NCBI GenBank assembly: GCA_949297125.1
Contig: CASFRS010000005.1
Coordinates: forward strand, 1 to 64,000
DNA: 64,000 bases
From: an uncultured Bacteroidales bacterium
GTDB lineage: Bacteria; Bacteroidota; Bacteroidia; Bacteroidales; G3-4614
Direction of reading: 5' to 3'
The notes beneath the pieces are model-generated. The model was given only the letters and a program-made list of their open reading frames with translations. It was not told the DNA's origin and did no database searches. How positions within the stretch are numbered: position 1 is the stretch's first letter; every line of letters begins with the position of its first letter. The position numbers were made by a program, and so were the translations under genes. Of the stretch, positions 27,324 to 36,560 are shown one piece after another.

Positions 27324-28420
27324 ACCATATCCGAAACAACGCCGTTTTCAACACCGAACAGCCGGTACTCGCCCGAAGCCGAACGGACAATGCCGTCGAG
27401 ATATTTCCTGTTCGTATCCGTAACGAAAATCTGCCCGAAACCGCTCCCCGAGACGAGAGCCATAATCCGTTCCACGCGCGAAGCGTCCAGTTTGTCGAAA
27501 ATATCATCCAGCAAAAGGAGCGGGGTCTTGCCAGAACGCTCCTTCAGGAACTCGAACTGGGCCAGACGCAACGCTATGACGAAACTCTTGGTCTGTCCCT
27601 GCGAACCGAACTTCTTAAGCGGGAAACCGCCGATTTCCATTACAAGGTCGTCCTTATGCACTCCGCGCGTAGAAAACCCTATGGCCATATCCCGCTCGCG
27701 CGAAGCCGCAAGCTGTGCCGGCAAACCGCCGTCGGCGACATGCGAGCGGTACGACAGCGAAACACGCTCGTTGCCTGCGCAAATATCGGCATAAAACCTC
27801 TCGAACACCGGGGCGAACCCTTCGACGAAAGCGACTCTGCGCCGATAGACGATATCGGCCGCAAGCCCCATCTGTTCCTCCAGAAGTTCAAACAGGTCGG
27901 CCGGACCAGTACCTTTCCTCAACAGGGCATTCCTCGAAGCCAAAGCCCTGTTGTAGGATATAAGCGCCGACAGATAACGGCTGTCGAACTGCGACAGGGT
28001 CTGATCCATAAAACGGCGGCGAACCTCGCTTCCGTCGCGCACCAGTTCAGAATCTTCGGGCCAGACAATCACCAAAGGGACAGAACCTATGTGGTCCGAC
28101 AAACGGCCGTACTCCTTGCCGTCCCTCTTAAAAGTCTTCTTCTGGTGCAGTTTAAACCCGCAGTGGACTTCGGTATCCCCTTCCGGCGCGACACCTGCGT
28201 ACACACCTTTCAGCATGAACATCTGCTCGCCGTTGCGGACATTCTGCGAATCGGGCAGTCCCGAACAGCTCTTGCAGAACGACAGATAATAAACGGCATC
28301 CAGCAGATTTGACTTTCCCATTCCGTTGTTTCCCAGAAAACAGTTAATGCCGGGCGAAAACCGAAGTTCGGCCTCGCCGATATTCTTGTAGTTCAGTATG
28401 GATAAAGACTTGAGAAACAT
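27320..28420 (-). CDS. recF: DNA replication and repair protein RecF
   Basis: The 366-residue SMC-like ATPase supports loading of RecA at single-stranded gaps. Walker A is GNNGMGKSNLLDAV near the N-terminus, the ABC-type signature region is FGSQGQTKSF, and Walker B is LLLLDDIFDKLD. I start at the ATG at 28420 (MFLKSLSILNY), which matches the family N-terminus, rather than seven codons upstream. It heads a three-gene operon with the DUF721 and thioesterase genes. Confidence 0.95.
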   Translation of the reverse strand: MFLKSLSILNYKNIGEAELRFSPGINCFLGNNGMGKSNLLDAVYYLSFCKSCSGLPDSQNVRNGEQMFMLKGVYAGVAPEGDTEVHCGFKLHQKKTFKRDGKEYGRLSDHIGSVPLVIVWPEDSELVRDGSEVRRRFMDQTLSQFDSRYLSALISYNRALASRNALLRKGTGPADLFELLEEQMGLAADIVYRRRVAFVEGFAPVFERFYADICAGNERVSLSYRSHVADGGLPAQLAASRERDMAIGFSTRGVHKDDLVMEIGGFPLKKFGSQGQTKSFVIALRLAQFEFLKERSGKTPLLLLDDIFDKLDASRVERIMALVSGSGFGQIFVTDTNRKYLDGIVRSASGEYRLFGVENGVVSDMV

Positions 28421-28438
28421 ATCGCGGAAATAGCGACA

Positions 28439-28446
28439 CAAAGGTA
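28439..28446 (-). promoter_or_regulatory. Putative -7 element of recF
   Basis: Minus-strand TACCTTTG matches TAnnTTTG, 18 bases before the recF ATG. A -33 element is not evident. Confidence 0.4.
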
Positions 28447-28506
28447 TACTATTTTAGCTTAACGGAGGCCTTCCCTGAAAACATAAAGACATTTTATTGA
28501 AATTAA

Positions 28507-28538
28507 TTTGCCGGAAAAACAAAAACATATTATATTTG
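28507..28538 (+). promoter_or_regulatory. Promoter of tRNA-Gly
   Basis: TTTG (28507-28510) is followed after 20 bases by TATATTTG (28531-28538), a near-perfect Bacteroidota housekeeping promoter. Transcription should begin around 28545, about 50 bases before the mature tRNA. Confidence 0.75.
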
Positions 28539-28597
28539 CACCGCTGTTCGGTACTCTGTGCTGCATTTACAACTCAGAGTAACAGGGACAGACAAAG

Positions 28598-28673
28598 GCG
28601 GTAGTAGCTCAGTTGGTAGAGCATCAGCTTCCCAAGCTGAGGGTCACGAGTTCGAGTCTCGCTTACCGCTCCA
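28598..28673 (+). tRNA. tRNA-Gly (anticodon CCC)
   Basis: A 76-base cloverleaf with encoded CCA. Acceptor GCGGTAG pairs with TTACCGC (last pair G-T), D stem GCTC/GAGC, anticodon stem TCAGC/GCTGA around loop TTCCCAA, so the anticodon is CCC and reads GGG. The T stem ACGAG/CTCGC has one A-C mismatch at its base, and the T loop is TTCGAGT. Confidence 0.95.
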
Positions 28674-28676
28674 AAG

Positions 28677-28722
28677 CAGAAAGCATTGACAATCGGAAAC
28701 AGGAATTGTCAATGCTTTTCTG
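28677..28722 (+). terminator. Strong hairpin following tRNA-Gly
   Basis: CAGAAAGCATTGACAAT pairs with ATTGTCAATGCTTTTCTG (17 bp with one bulge), just after the CCA. T residues lie inside the descending arm. It is a credible terminator for the tRNA. Confidence 0.75.
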
Positions 28723-28856
28723 TTTCAAGATATTTCTTCCGGACAGAAATGGGCACACGGCAAGGCCGATGCAAAAGAGAGGAAGATAATATGCGGACGG
28801 AGCCGAAAACCGAAAAAACCGCACCGCAGATTGCCCTCTATTTCATCCCTTTCGCA

Positions 28857-28864
28857 TATCTTTG
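28857..28864 (+). promoter_or_regulatory. Putative -7 element of the TPR gene
   Basis: TATCTTTG followed by CCG lies 26 bases before the ATG at 28891. The nearest TTG is 23 bases upstream, slightly beyond normal spacing. Confidence 0.4.
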
Positions 28865-28890
28865 CCGTAAAACGGCAAAAAAAACAGACT

Positions 28891-29136
28891 ATGGATACCG
28901 TCGAAAAGATAACCGAAGAGATAAAGTCCCTTGAAGAAGAGATAAAGGCAAACCCGACGGACGACACGCTGCATTACAGGCTCGGGAATCTCCACCGCAA
29001 GACCGGCAACTGGAAAGAGGCCGTAAAATGCTACCTTGCGGCCACAGGACTGAACCCGGCATCGCCCGCGGCGGAAGCCTACAAGAGCATAATGGAAATA
29101 CTCGAGTTCTACAACCGCGACCTCTACAACCCGTAA
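28891..29136 (+). CDS. Small TPR-domain protein
   Basis: An 81-residue acidic protein with one or two tetratricopeptide-like helical hairpins (LHYRLGNLHRKTGNWKEAV, then CYLAATGLNPASPAAEAYKS). It has no signal peptide, so it should be cytoplasmic. TPRs mediate protein contacts; the partner is unknown. I chose the ATG at 28891, preceded by a -7 element, over 20 upstream codons with no TPR character. Confidence 0.8.
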   Translation: MDTVEKITEEIKSLEEEIKANPTDDTLHYRLGNLHRKTGNWKEAVKCYLAATGLNPASPAAEAYKSIMEILEFYNRDLYNP

Positions 29137-29143
29137 ACGGGTA

Positions 29144-29174
29144 TTTGACGGAAAAAAGATTAGAGTTATCTTCG
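29144..29174 (+). promoter_or_regulatory. Putative promoter of the thioredoxin-fold lipoprotein gene
   Basis: TTTG (29144-29147) is followed after 19 bases by TATCTTCG (29167-29174). The -7 box departs from TAnnTTTG at one position, but the spacing is exact and the same variant occurs before other genes in this window. Confidence 0.6.
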
Positions 29175-29195
29175 CAGAAACAAACTCCCGGAACG

Positions 29196-30290
29196 ATGAA
29201 ACGACGGACAACATACCTTGCTCTTGCCGCCGCGCTCACACTGGCGGCAATATCGTGCAAGCACGGCATAATGCAGGGAGGCATAACGGTAAAGGGCGAC
29301 ATAACCGGCTACGGAGGGACAACCGTATATGCTGCGTATGAAAACCCCGAGAAGGGAATCGTAACAGACACGGCAAGGGTAAAATCGGGCAAATTCACGA
29401 TAAAGGCTGAATCGGCACAGGAAACCCCTCTGTACATCACCGACGAAAACGGCCGCCTTATCACCGCTCTGTTTGTAAAGGACAACGACAACATAACCGT
29501 AAGCGGCGAATTTTCGCCGTACAGGTCAAAAATAAGCGGGAATCCCGCCAACACGCTGCTCGGCGGGTTCTACAACGGGAATGCACCCATATTGTCCGCC
29601 CTCGACTCGCTGCGCAACCTGTACGTTGCCAACCACGGCGATTCGGCCTATTGCGCCCGCCTTGCGGCGACAACCGACAGCGTAAGCAGGCTTGCCGGGG
29701 CATTTGTAAAGGCAAACCCCTCATCCCCCGCGTCCATATTCCTGATATACCGGTATGTCAGCCGTTACGACAATCGCAACGAAACACGCCAGCTGACCGA
29801 ATCCACAACTTCCGAAGCCCGCCCAGAACGTTTTACGGCAAAAATAGAGCGGTACGTCTCGGCACAGCGCTACGACAAAGAAAAGGTAATGCCGTATACC
29901 CAGCTGCACACCCCCAACGACAGCGCCATATACAGCTTCTCCCGCAAGAACCTCCCCACAGTAGTCTGTTTCTGGTCGGTAAAAGACACGGCAAGCATGC
30001 GCATTATCGACACGCTGCGCACGCTGTACAGGAACATACCCGAAAAAAAGGTACAGATACACTCCGTATCGCTGGACATAGACAAAAACGCATGGAAAAG
30101 GGTAATACGCAGCCAAACGCTGCCATGGAGCCACAGCATCCTTCCCGAAGGGTGGAACTCGCAGACGGCTTACCTGCTGAACCTGAGCAAACTCCCCACA
30201 CTGTTTTTCATTGAAAGCAACGGTACCATAATAGGGCGCGATTTGAAGACAGACTCGCTCCGCACGCTAATAGAACAGAAACTGAAATAA
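29196..30290 (+). CDS. Thioredoxin-fold (TlpA/AhpC-like) lipoprotein lacking the CxxC motif
   Basis: The 364-residue protein has a lipoprotein signal peptide (lipobox LAAISC). The N-terminal half (ITVKGDITGYGGTTVYAAYE) resembles the DUF4369 beta domain often fused to TlpA-like proteins in Bacteroidota. The C-terminal domain has the thioredoxin-like strand PTVVCFWSVKD, but where TlpA has WCxxC this protein has SVKDTAS, so a dithiol active site is absent. The cis-proline region (KLPTLFFIESNG) is present. A redox role is therefore unlikely; a binding or scaffolding role is inferred. I start at the ATG at 29196, at the signal peptide. yifB begins 14 bases downstream. Confidence 0.85.
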   Translation: MKRRTTYLALAAALTLAAISCKHGIMQGGITVKGDITGYGGTTVYAAYENPEKGIVTDTARVKSGKFTIKAESAQETPLYITDENGRLITALFVKDNDNITVSGEFSPYRSKISGNPANTLLGGFYNGNAPILSALDSLRNLYVANHGDSAYCARLAATTDSVSRLAGAFVKANPSSPASIFLIYRYVSRYDNRNETRQLTESTTSEARPERFTAKIERYVSAQRYDKEKVMPYTQLHTPNDSAIYSFSRKNLPTVVCFWSVKDTASMRIIDTLRTLYRNIPEKKVQIHSVSLDIDKNAWKRVIRSQTLPWSHSILPEGWNSQTAYLLNLSKLPTLFFIESNGTIIGRDLKTDSLRTLIEQKLK

Positions 30291-30304
30291 CAGCCCGACA
30301 CACC

Positions 30305-31849
30305 ATGCTTAAGAAACTCTATTCGGCAGCCGTACAGGGCATCGACGCCCAGACAGTAACCATAGAAGTAAACTGTACTCAAGGCATCCAGTTTTTCATG
30401 GTGGGGCTGCCCGATGCCGCCGTAAAGGAGAGCCACCACCGGATAATATCGGCGATAAACCAGGCCGGATACAAATACCCGCGCCGCAAGACAACGGTAA
30501 ACCTCGCCCCGGCCGACATAAAAAAGGAAGGGACGGCATACGACCTGCCCATAGCCATGGGCATACTGGCGGCGGCCGACTGCATAAAAAGCGACGGGAT
30601 AGAAAACTTCATAATAATGGGGGAACTCTCGCTCGACGGCACGATACGCCCCATAAAAGGGGCGCTTCCCATAACCATAAAAGCCAAAGAAGAGGGGTTT
30701 ACCGGAATAATCCTGCCACGGGACAACTCCCCCGAAGCAGCCATTGTACAGGGGATAACCGTTTACGGAGCCGACAACCTGAAAGAGGTGGCCGGGTTCT
30801 TCAACAACGGGTGCAGCGGTTTGGAGCGTATAGAAGCCGACCTGGAAGAAGAGTTCAACAAGAGCGACGGCACATACCCGTTCGACTTCTCCGAAGTAAA
30901 AGGGCAGGAAAACGTAAAACGCGCGGTAGAAGTAGCCGCAGCAGGCGGACACAACATAATAATGATAGGGTCGCCGGGATCGGGAAAATCCATGATAGCC
31001 AAACGCATTCCCTCCATACTCCCTCCCATGACCACGGAAGAAGCGCTTGAAACAACAAAAGTCCATTCGGTAGCCGGCATATTGGGACAAAACATTTCGC
31101 TTATAAGGCAACGCCCGTTCCGTTCGCCGCATCACACCATATCGAGCGCTGCGCTGGTAGGGGGCGGCACATATCCGCAACCGGGAGAAATATCCCTGGC
31201 GCACAACGGAGTACTCTTCCTCGACGAACTGCCCGAATTTTCGCGGCACGTACTCGAAGTGATGCGGCAGCCGCTCGAAGACCGAACAATAACAATCTCG
31301 CGCAGTAAAAGCAGCATAACATACCCGGCCGGGATAATGCTCGTCGCATCCATGAACCCGTGCCCGTGCGGCTATTACAACCACCCCGAAAAAGAATGCA
31401 TATGCAGCGAAGGGGCGGTGGCTAAATATCTCGGGCGCATATCCGGTCCCCTGCTCGACCGCATAGACATACAGATAGAAGTGGTCCCCGTCCCGTTCGA
31501 CAGGCTGGCCGACAAGAAACCCGGCGAGACCAGCGCCGTAATACGCAACCGCGTAATATCGGCACGGCAAAGACAGACCCTCAGGTTTGCCGGCGAACCC
31601 GGCATACACTGCAACGCGCAGATGACCCCCGGGCTTATAGCCCGCTACGCTACACCCGATGCCGAAGGTATGGCCCTGCTGAAAAACGCCATGGAGCGTT
31701 TCAGCCTCTCCACCCGAGCCTACGACCGCATACTGAAAGTAGCGCGCACCATTGCCGACCTTGCCGGCCACGAAGAGATACTCCCGGGAGACCTGCGCGA
31801 AGCCATAACCTACCGCAACCTCGACCGCTCCACATGGGGCAGCCGGTAG
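30305..31849 (+). CDS. yifB: YifB/ComM family Mg-chelatase-like AAA+ ATPase
   Basis: The 514-residue protein has the ChlI-type N-terminal domain (GIQFFMVGLPDAAVKES, NLAPADIKKEG), an AAA+ module with Walker A GSPGSGKSM and the Walker B LFLDELPEF, and the C-terminal Mg-chelatase lid. A cysteine cluster (NPCPCGYYNHPEKECIC) is typical of the family. ComM, the studied member, is a hexameric helicase that extends branch migration during natural transformation, so recombination work is plausible here. Length is normal. Confidence 0.93.
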   Translation: MLKKLYSAAVQGIDAQTVTIEVNCTQGIQFFMVGLPDAAVKESHHRIISAINQAGYKYPRRKTTVNLAPADIKKEGTAYDLPIAMGILAAADCIKSDGIENFIIMGELSLDGTIRPIKGALPITIKAKEEGFTGIILPRDNSPEAAIVQGITVYGADNLKEVAGFFNNGCSGLERIEADLEEEFNKSDGTYPFDFSEVKGQENVKRAVEVAAAGGHNIIMIGSPGSGKSMIAKRIPSILPPMTTEEALETTKVHSVAGILGQNISLIRQRPFRSPHHTISSAALVGGGTYPQPGEISLAHNGVLFLDELPEFSRHVLEVMRQPLEDRTITISRSKSSITYPAGIMLVASMNPCPCGYYNHPEKECICSEGAVAKYLGRISGPLLDRIDIQIEVVPVPFDRLADKKPGETSAVIRNRVISARQRQTLRFAGEPGIHCNAQMTPGLIARYATPDAEGMALLKNAMERFSLSTRAYDRILKVARTIADLAGHEEILPGDLREAITYRNLDRSTWGSR

Positions 31850-31924
31850 CCGCCCGTACCCTGCACCCACCCCCGGCGCACAACAAAACGCTGCGCGGCA
31901 GCGGCAACTCTCGACAATATTTAG

Positions 31925-31932
31925 TATCTTCG
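31925..31932 (+). promoter_or_regulatory. Putative variant -7 element of cysE
   Basis: TATCTTCG followed by CAG lies 23 bases before the ATG, the same variant box as before the lipoprotein and efflux genes. No -33 TTTG is seen at the expected distance. Confidence 0.4.
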
Positions 31933-31955
31933 CAGCGGATTTAAAACACCCCGAT

Positions 31956-32870
31956 ATGCGCAAACAAGAGCATGCAAAAACGATAACCGACACGGTCAAC
32001 ACGCTCTCCGACTTCAACAGCGTGAAAGTACTCTGCAACCGCAGGCACGAAGGAGAGCCCAAACCGTCGTGGCACATCCTGCGCGAGATAACGGAACTCT
32101 GCCGCGCACTGATATTCCCCGGATACTTCGGCAACTCAAGAATAGATTCCGACACGCTCAAATACCACCTCGGCGTAACCGCCGAGCAACTCTACCAGAT
32201 GCTCACCGAGCAGATACTGGCAGGGATATGCAGCGCATGCACACAATCCGAGGCCGACATAACAAAAGAACACGAAAACGCCGCAGGCAAGGCTGCCGAA
32301 TTCATAGCCGCGCTGCCCGAAATGCGCCGCATACTGGCCACCGACGTCATAGCCGCATACAACGGCGACCCAGCGGCCGAAAGCTACGAAGAAGTGATTT
32401 TCTGCTACCCCGCCATACGCGCCATAAGCAACTACCGCATGGCGCACAAGCTGATAGAGTTGGGCGTACCGCTGATACCCCGCATCATATCCGAGCTGGC
32501 ACACTCCGAAACGGGAATCGACATACACCCGGCCGCGCAAATCGGCGAATACTTCACGATAGACCACGGCACCGGCGTAGTAATAGGGGCGACGGCCATA
32601 ATAGGCAACAACGTAAAACTCTACCAGGGAGTAACGCTCGGGGCCAAGAGCTTCCCGCTCGACGAGAACGGCAACCCCATAAAGGGGATACCCCGCCACC
32701 CGATAATAAAGGACAACGTCATAATCTACTCCAACGCCACCATACTCGGGCGCATAACCATAGGCGAAGGAGCGACCATAGGGGGCAACATATGGGTAAC
32801 CGAAGACGTAGCCCCGGGCGAACAGATAACACAGATAAAAGCAAAACAGAAGACAAGTGGAAACCGGTAA
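31956..32870 (+). CDS. cysE: Serine O-acetyltransferase
   Basis: The 304-residue protein has a helical N-terminal half and a left-handed beta-helix C-terminal half with hexapeptide repeats (IDIHPAAQIGEYF, IDHGTGVVIGATAIIG, LYQGVTLGAKS). The DHGTGVVIG segment carries the active-site Asp-His pair of the family. It transfers an acetyl group to serine for cysteine synthesis; it belongs to the longer, EpsC-like branch. The last 14 bases overlap the downstream methyltransferase gene. Confidence 0.92.
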   Translation: MRKQEHAKTITDTVNTLSDFNSVKVLCNRRHEGEPKPSWHILREITELCRALIFPGYFGNSRIDSDTLKYHLGVTAEQLYQMLTEQILAGICSACTQSEADITKEHENAAGKAAEFIAALPEMRRILATDVIAAYNGDPAAESYEEVIFCYPAIRAISNYRMAHKLIELGVPLIPRIISELAHSETGIDIHPAAQIGEYFTIDHGTGVVIGATAIIGNNVKLYQGVTLGAKSFPLDENGNPIKGIPRHPIIKDNVIIYSNATILGRITIGEGATIGGNIWVTEDVAPGEQITQIKAKQKTSGNR

Positions 32871-34341
32871 ATTTGAAATAATAGCAAAGACCCTCAGGGG
32901 AGTAGAACACATACTGGCGCAGGAGATAGCCGAGATAGGAGGAGAGGAGATAACCGAAGGGCGGCGCATGGTGTCGTTCATGGGGGACAAGGAGCTGCTT
33001 TACAAGGCAAACTTCCGCTGCCGCACCGCCCTGAAGATACTGAAACCCATATACAGGTTCGAGGCCGGGGACACCGACGAACTTTACGAAAAGGCCGCAC
33101 GGTACGAATGGGAAAACATACTCACCCCGAAAAGCACGTTCGCAATCGACTCGGTAGTCTATTCCGACGACTTCCGCCACTCCAAGTTCGCCGCCTATCG
33201 CGTAAAGGACGCCATAGCCGACCGCTTCATGGAAAAATACGGGGCCCGTCCGTCGGTAAGCCTCACCAATGCCGACATCCTCATAAACCTGCACATCTCG
33301 GGGCACGAATGCACAATATCGCTCGACAGTTCGGGCGAATCGCTGCACAAGCGCGGCTACCGCACGGTACAGACCGAAGCCCCGATAAACGAGGTACTTG
33401 CCGCCGCCATGCTGAAAATGGCGGGGTGGGACGGCAACAGCAACCTGCTCGATCCCATGTGCGGTTCGGGCACCATACTGATTGAGGCCGCACTGATAGC
33501 CACCAATACGCCTCCCGGAATATACCGGAGCGGGTATGCCTTTGAACGCTGGAACGATTTCGATGCCGACCTGCTCAACAGCATATACAACGATGAACAG
33601 GGGGAAAAAGAATTCGACTACAAGATATACGGCTGCGACATATCGCCGCGGGCCATAGAAACGGCGCGGGCCAACATAAAAAACGCACGGCTCGAAAAAT
33701 ACATCGAAACCGAAGTACGCTCCATACAGGAACAGAACGAGCCCCACACCCCGTGCCTGATAGTAACCAACCCGCCGTACGGCGAGAGGCTTGCCCCGCG
33801 CGACCTGGCCGACATATACCGCGAACTCGGCAGCAAACTCAAGCACCTCTATACCGGAGGCGAAGCATGGGTAATCAGTTCCAGCCGGGAAGGGTTCAAC
33901 AACATAGGGCTTAAACCCTCCGAGAAACACCAGCTGCTGAACGGACAGTTGGAATGCGAGTACCGCAAATACGAACTCTTCGGCGGCAAATACAAGGAAG
34001 CGGCAACAAAGAGAGCTGCCGAAAAACGGGACGGCAGAAGTTCCGCACAAAAACAGGAAAGCGGCAAAAAGCCGGAGGGCAAAGCCGCCGTTCCCCGCAA
34101 AGAAGAGAAAGCCGGGCGGAGGCCGCGTCCCGAGCAGCAGATAAAAAAAGAAGAAAAGCCGTACATGCACGAAAAAACGCCCTTACCCGCAGGAGCGGAT
34201 GAAACGGCGGCCGAAAAAAGGGAACTGCACGGCGAAGAATTCATGACACGTTTCATAAAGTTCCGCAAGCCCACGCTGCTAAACGAAGGGGAAACACAAA
34301 GCAGGCAGTTCCGTAAAAGGAAGAAAAAAGAAGAAGAATGA
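32857..34341 (+). CDS. THUMP-domain class I rRNA methyltransferase (RlmL-like) with charged tail
   Basis: The protein starts at a GTG, which overlaps the cysE end by 14 bases, and has 494 residues. The THUMP/ferredoxin-like N-terminus (residues 1-170) leads to a Rossmann methyltransferase domain with SAM motif DPMCGSGTILIEAA and catalytic NPPYGER, which targets an exocyclic amine, as in RlmL modification of 23S G2445. After about residue 375 it has a roughly 115-residue Lys/Glu-rich tail of low complexity that the family core lacks. Whether the target is rRNA or tRNA cannot be told from sequence. Confidence 0.88.
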   Translation: METGKFEIIAKTLRGVEHILAQEIAEIGGEEITEGRRMVSFMGDKELLYKANFRCRTALKILKPIYRFEAGDTDELYEKAARYEWENILTPKSTFAIDSVVYSDDFRHSKFAAYRVKDAIADRFMEKYGARPSVSLTNADILINLHISGHECTISLDSSGESLHKRGYRTVQTEAPINEVLAAAMLKMAGWDGNSNLLDPMCGSGTILIEAALIATNTPPGIYRSGYAFERWNDFDADLLNSIYNDEQGEKEFDYKIYGCDISPRAIETARANIKNARLEKYIETEVRSIQEQNEPHTPCLIVTNPPYGERLAPRDLADIYRELGSKLKHLYTGGEAWVISSSREGFNNIGLKPSEKHQLLNGQLECEYRKYELFGGKYKEAATKRAAEKRDGRSSAQKQESGKKPEGKAAVPRKEEKAGRRPRPEQQIKKEEKPYMHEKTPLPAGADETAAEKRELHGEEFMTRFIKFRKPTLLNEGETQSRQFRKRKKKEEE

Positions 34342-36497
34342 ACACCACAAGGGTAAAACGGCACGTCGCCACGCTGCTGGCAATAACCACAATAGCATTA
34401 ACCGCAACGGTTATGGCACAAAAAGAAGGAAACAGTTCACTGGAACAACTCATACCCGGAGGGAAAAAATATCTTCCCCTGGAAGGGAAACCCCTTTCGC
34501 AGCTGCAATTTGCCGGCGACAGATACGTGTATGTAAAAAACCGTGCCGTAGTAGCCGGGACGCCGCTTGAAAAGGGCGAAGAGACGGTAATCACCCTTGA
34601 AGGGCTCAACACGCTGCTCGGCGATACCCTGAAAAAAATACCCCTGTACACGGCCGCATCCCAGGACGGGGAGATAATACTGCAAATAAAAAACAAGGGA
34701 AAGATATACCATGTGGCAACCGCCCGGAAAACGGTTATCGGGACATACACCCTTGAAAGCGGCGACGGCACCCCCGTATACAACCCCGCCACACGCCGCT
34801 ATGCCGTAAGCCGCGGCAACGCCATAGTCCTGCTCACCCCCGACGGCAAAAGGGAGACAGCCGTCAGCACCGACACTCCCGGCATAAAAATCGGCAGCGA
34901 CGATGTACACCGCAACGAGTTCGGCATAAAGCAGGGGATATTCTGGAGCGAAAGCGGGCGTTACTTGGCCTACTACCGTATGGACGAACGCCGGGTAAAA
35001 GACTACCCGCTGGTAGACATAGACGCGCGCGAGGCAACCCTCCGCGCCATAAAATACCCGATGGCCGGCATGGAGAGCCACAAGGTAAAGGTAGGAGTCT
35101 ACGACACGCGCAACGGCAGGACGCGCCTGATGCAGACAGGGCTGCCCGCCGACAAATACCTCACCAACATAACGTGGTCGCCCGACGGGACGCGGCTCTA
35201 CATATTGGAGATAAACCGCAGCCAGGACACATGCAGCATGGTAGCCTACACCGTAAAAAACGGCAAACGCGAGAAGGTGGTATTTACAGAAACATCTGAA
35301 AAATACACCGAACCCGAACATGCCCCGCTGTTCGTAAACAACGATACGTTCATATACTTGACTCGTGCCGACGGATACCGACACGCATACCTGTACGACA
35401 CCGACGGCAGGCAGCTGCGGCGTCTCACGGGCGGAGACCATGAAATACTTGGAGCCGAACTGTCGCCCGACCGCCGGACACTATACGTAACGGCCGCCGC
35501 GCCGGCACCGACGGAAGAGAATGTCTACCGCATAAACATAGCCGACGGTACGCAGGAACGGATAACCTCCGCCCCCGGGGTACACTCGGTACAAATATCG
35601 CAGGGCGGGAAATACTACATGGACAAGTACAGCAACCACAACACCCCGCTTACGGTAAAGACCGGCAACCTGCAGACCGGGGCTGCCGAAACCCTCCATA
35701 CTGCAAAGCCGGGCTATACGCCCGACGGCCTGGTACAGGTACGCTGCGGAACGATAAAGAGCGCCGATGGCGAATACGACCTCTACTACCGTCTCACCGC
35801 GCCGGCCGACACATCGGGCGGCAAACGCTATCCGGCGATAATATACGTTTACGGAGGACCGCACGTCCAGCAGGTAAAGGACAGCTACCTGTGGGGAGTA
35901 CGCGGGTGGGACCTCTACATGGCCGAACGTGGCTATGCAGTCTTCACTGTGGACAACCGCGGTTCGGACAACCGGGGGCTGGAATTTGAAAGCGTAACCC
36001 GTCTCCGCCTGGGACAGGAAGAACTGGCCGACCAGATGCAGGGGGTTGCCTACCTCAAGACCCTGCCGTACATCGACCCCGACCGGATAGGGGTGCACGG
36101 GTGGAGTTTCGGAGGATTCATGACACTGAACATGATGCTCAACCGCCCTGACACATTCAAGGCGGCTGTTGCCGGCGGGGCCGTAACAGACTGGAAATAT
36201 TACGAAATAATGTACGGCGAACGCTATATGAGCACGCCGCAGAAAAACCCCGAAGGGTACAGGAAGAGCAACATGAACCTGCTGAGCGGGCGGCTGAAAG
36301 GGAAACTGCTGCTGATACACTGCGACACCGATCCGGTAGTAGTATGGCAACACACGCTGCAGTTCCTGAAAAGCAGCATAAAAAACGGGGCGTACCCCGA
36401 CTATTTCGTCTATCCCGGGCATCTGCACAACGTTACAGGGCACGACCGCGTCCACCTGTACCGCAAGATAACCGATTACTTTATAGAAAACCTGTAA
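34338..36497 (+). CDS. Dipeptidyl peptidase IV-like S9 family serine peptidase
   Basis: The 719-residue protein has a signal sequence (about residues 8-27, LLAITTIALTATVMAQ), an N-terminal DPP-IV-type beta propeller with YYRMDERRVKDYPLV, and a C-terminal alpha/beta hydrolase. The inferred triad is Ser590 in HGWSFGGF, Asp665 in CDTDPVV and His697 in YPGHLHN. Such enzymes remove X-Pro or X-Ala dipeptides outside the cytoplasm and help asaccharolytic Bacteroidota use peptides. The start overlaps the methyltransferase by four bases (ATGA), so they share an operon. Confidence 0.93.
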   Translation: MNTTRVKRHVATLLAITTIALTATVMAQKEGNSSLEQLIPGGKKYLPLEGKPLSQLQFAGDRYVYVKNRAVVAGTPLEKGEETVITLEGLNTLLGDTLKKIPLYTAASQDGEIILQIKNKGKIYHVATARKTVIGTYTLESGDGTPVYNPATRRYAVSRGNAIVLLTPDGKRETAVSTDTPGIKIGSDDVHRNEFGIKQGIFWSESGRYLAYYRMDERRVKDYPLVDIDAREATLRAIKYPMAGMESHKVKVGVYDTRNGRTRLMQTGLPADKYLTNITWSPDGTRLYILEINRSQDTCSMVAYTVKNGKREKVVFTETSEKYTEPEHAPLFVNNDTFIYLTRADGYRHAYLYDTDGRQLRRLTGGDHEILGAELSPDRRTLYVTAAAPAPTEENVYRINIADGTQERITSAPGVHSVQISQGGKYYMDKYSNHNTPLTVKTGNLQTGAAETLHTAKPGYTPDGLVQVRCGTIKSADGEYDLYYRLTAPADTSGGKRYPAIIYVYGGPHVQQVKDSYLWGVRGWDLYMAERGYAVFTVDNRGSDNRGLEFESVTRLRLGQEELADQMQGVAYLKTLPYIDPDRIGVHGWSFGGFMTLNMMLNRPDTFKAAVAGGAVTDWKYYEIMYGERYMSTPQKNPEGYRKSNMNLLSGRLKGKLLLIHCDTDPVVVWQHTLQFLKSSIKNGAYPDYFVYPGHLHNVTGHDRVHLYRKITDYFIENL

Positions 36498-36560
36498 CCG
36501 GCACCGGGACGGCAAGGAAGGGCGCGTCCGGCACCGGCCCTGAAAAAATGGCTGGGCAGT

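Noticed and set aside
28686-28934. Plus-strand ORF starting in the tRNA terminator
   Set aside because: Overlaps the hairpin and the start of the TPR gene in another frame; no domain.
30170-32161. Minus-strand 663-residue ORF opposite yifB and cysE
   Set aside because: Antisense frame of two genes with strong motifs; composition is aromatic-rich and without domains.
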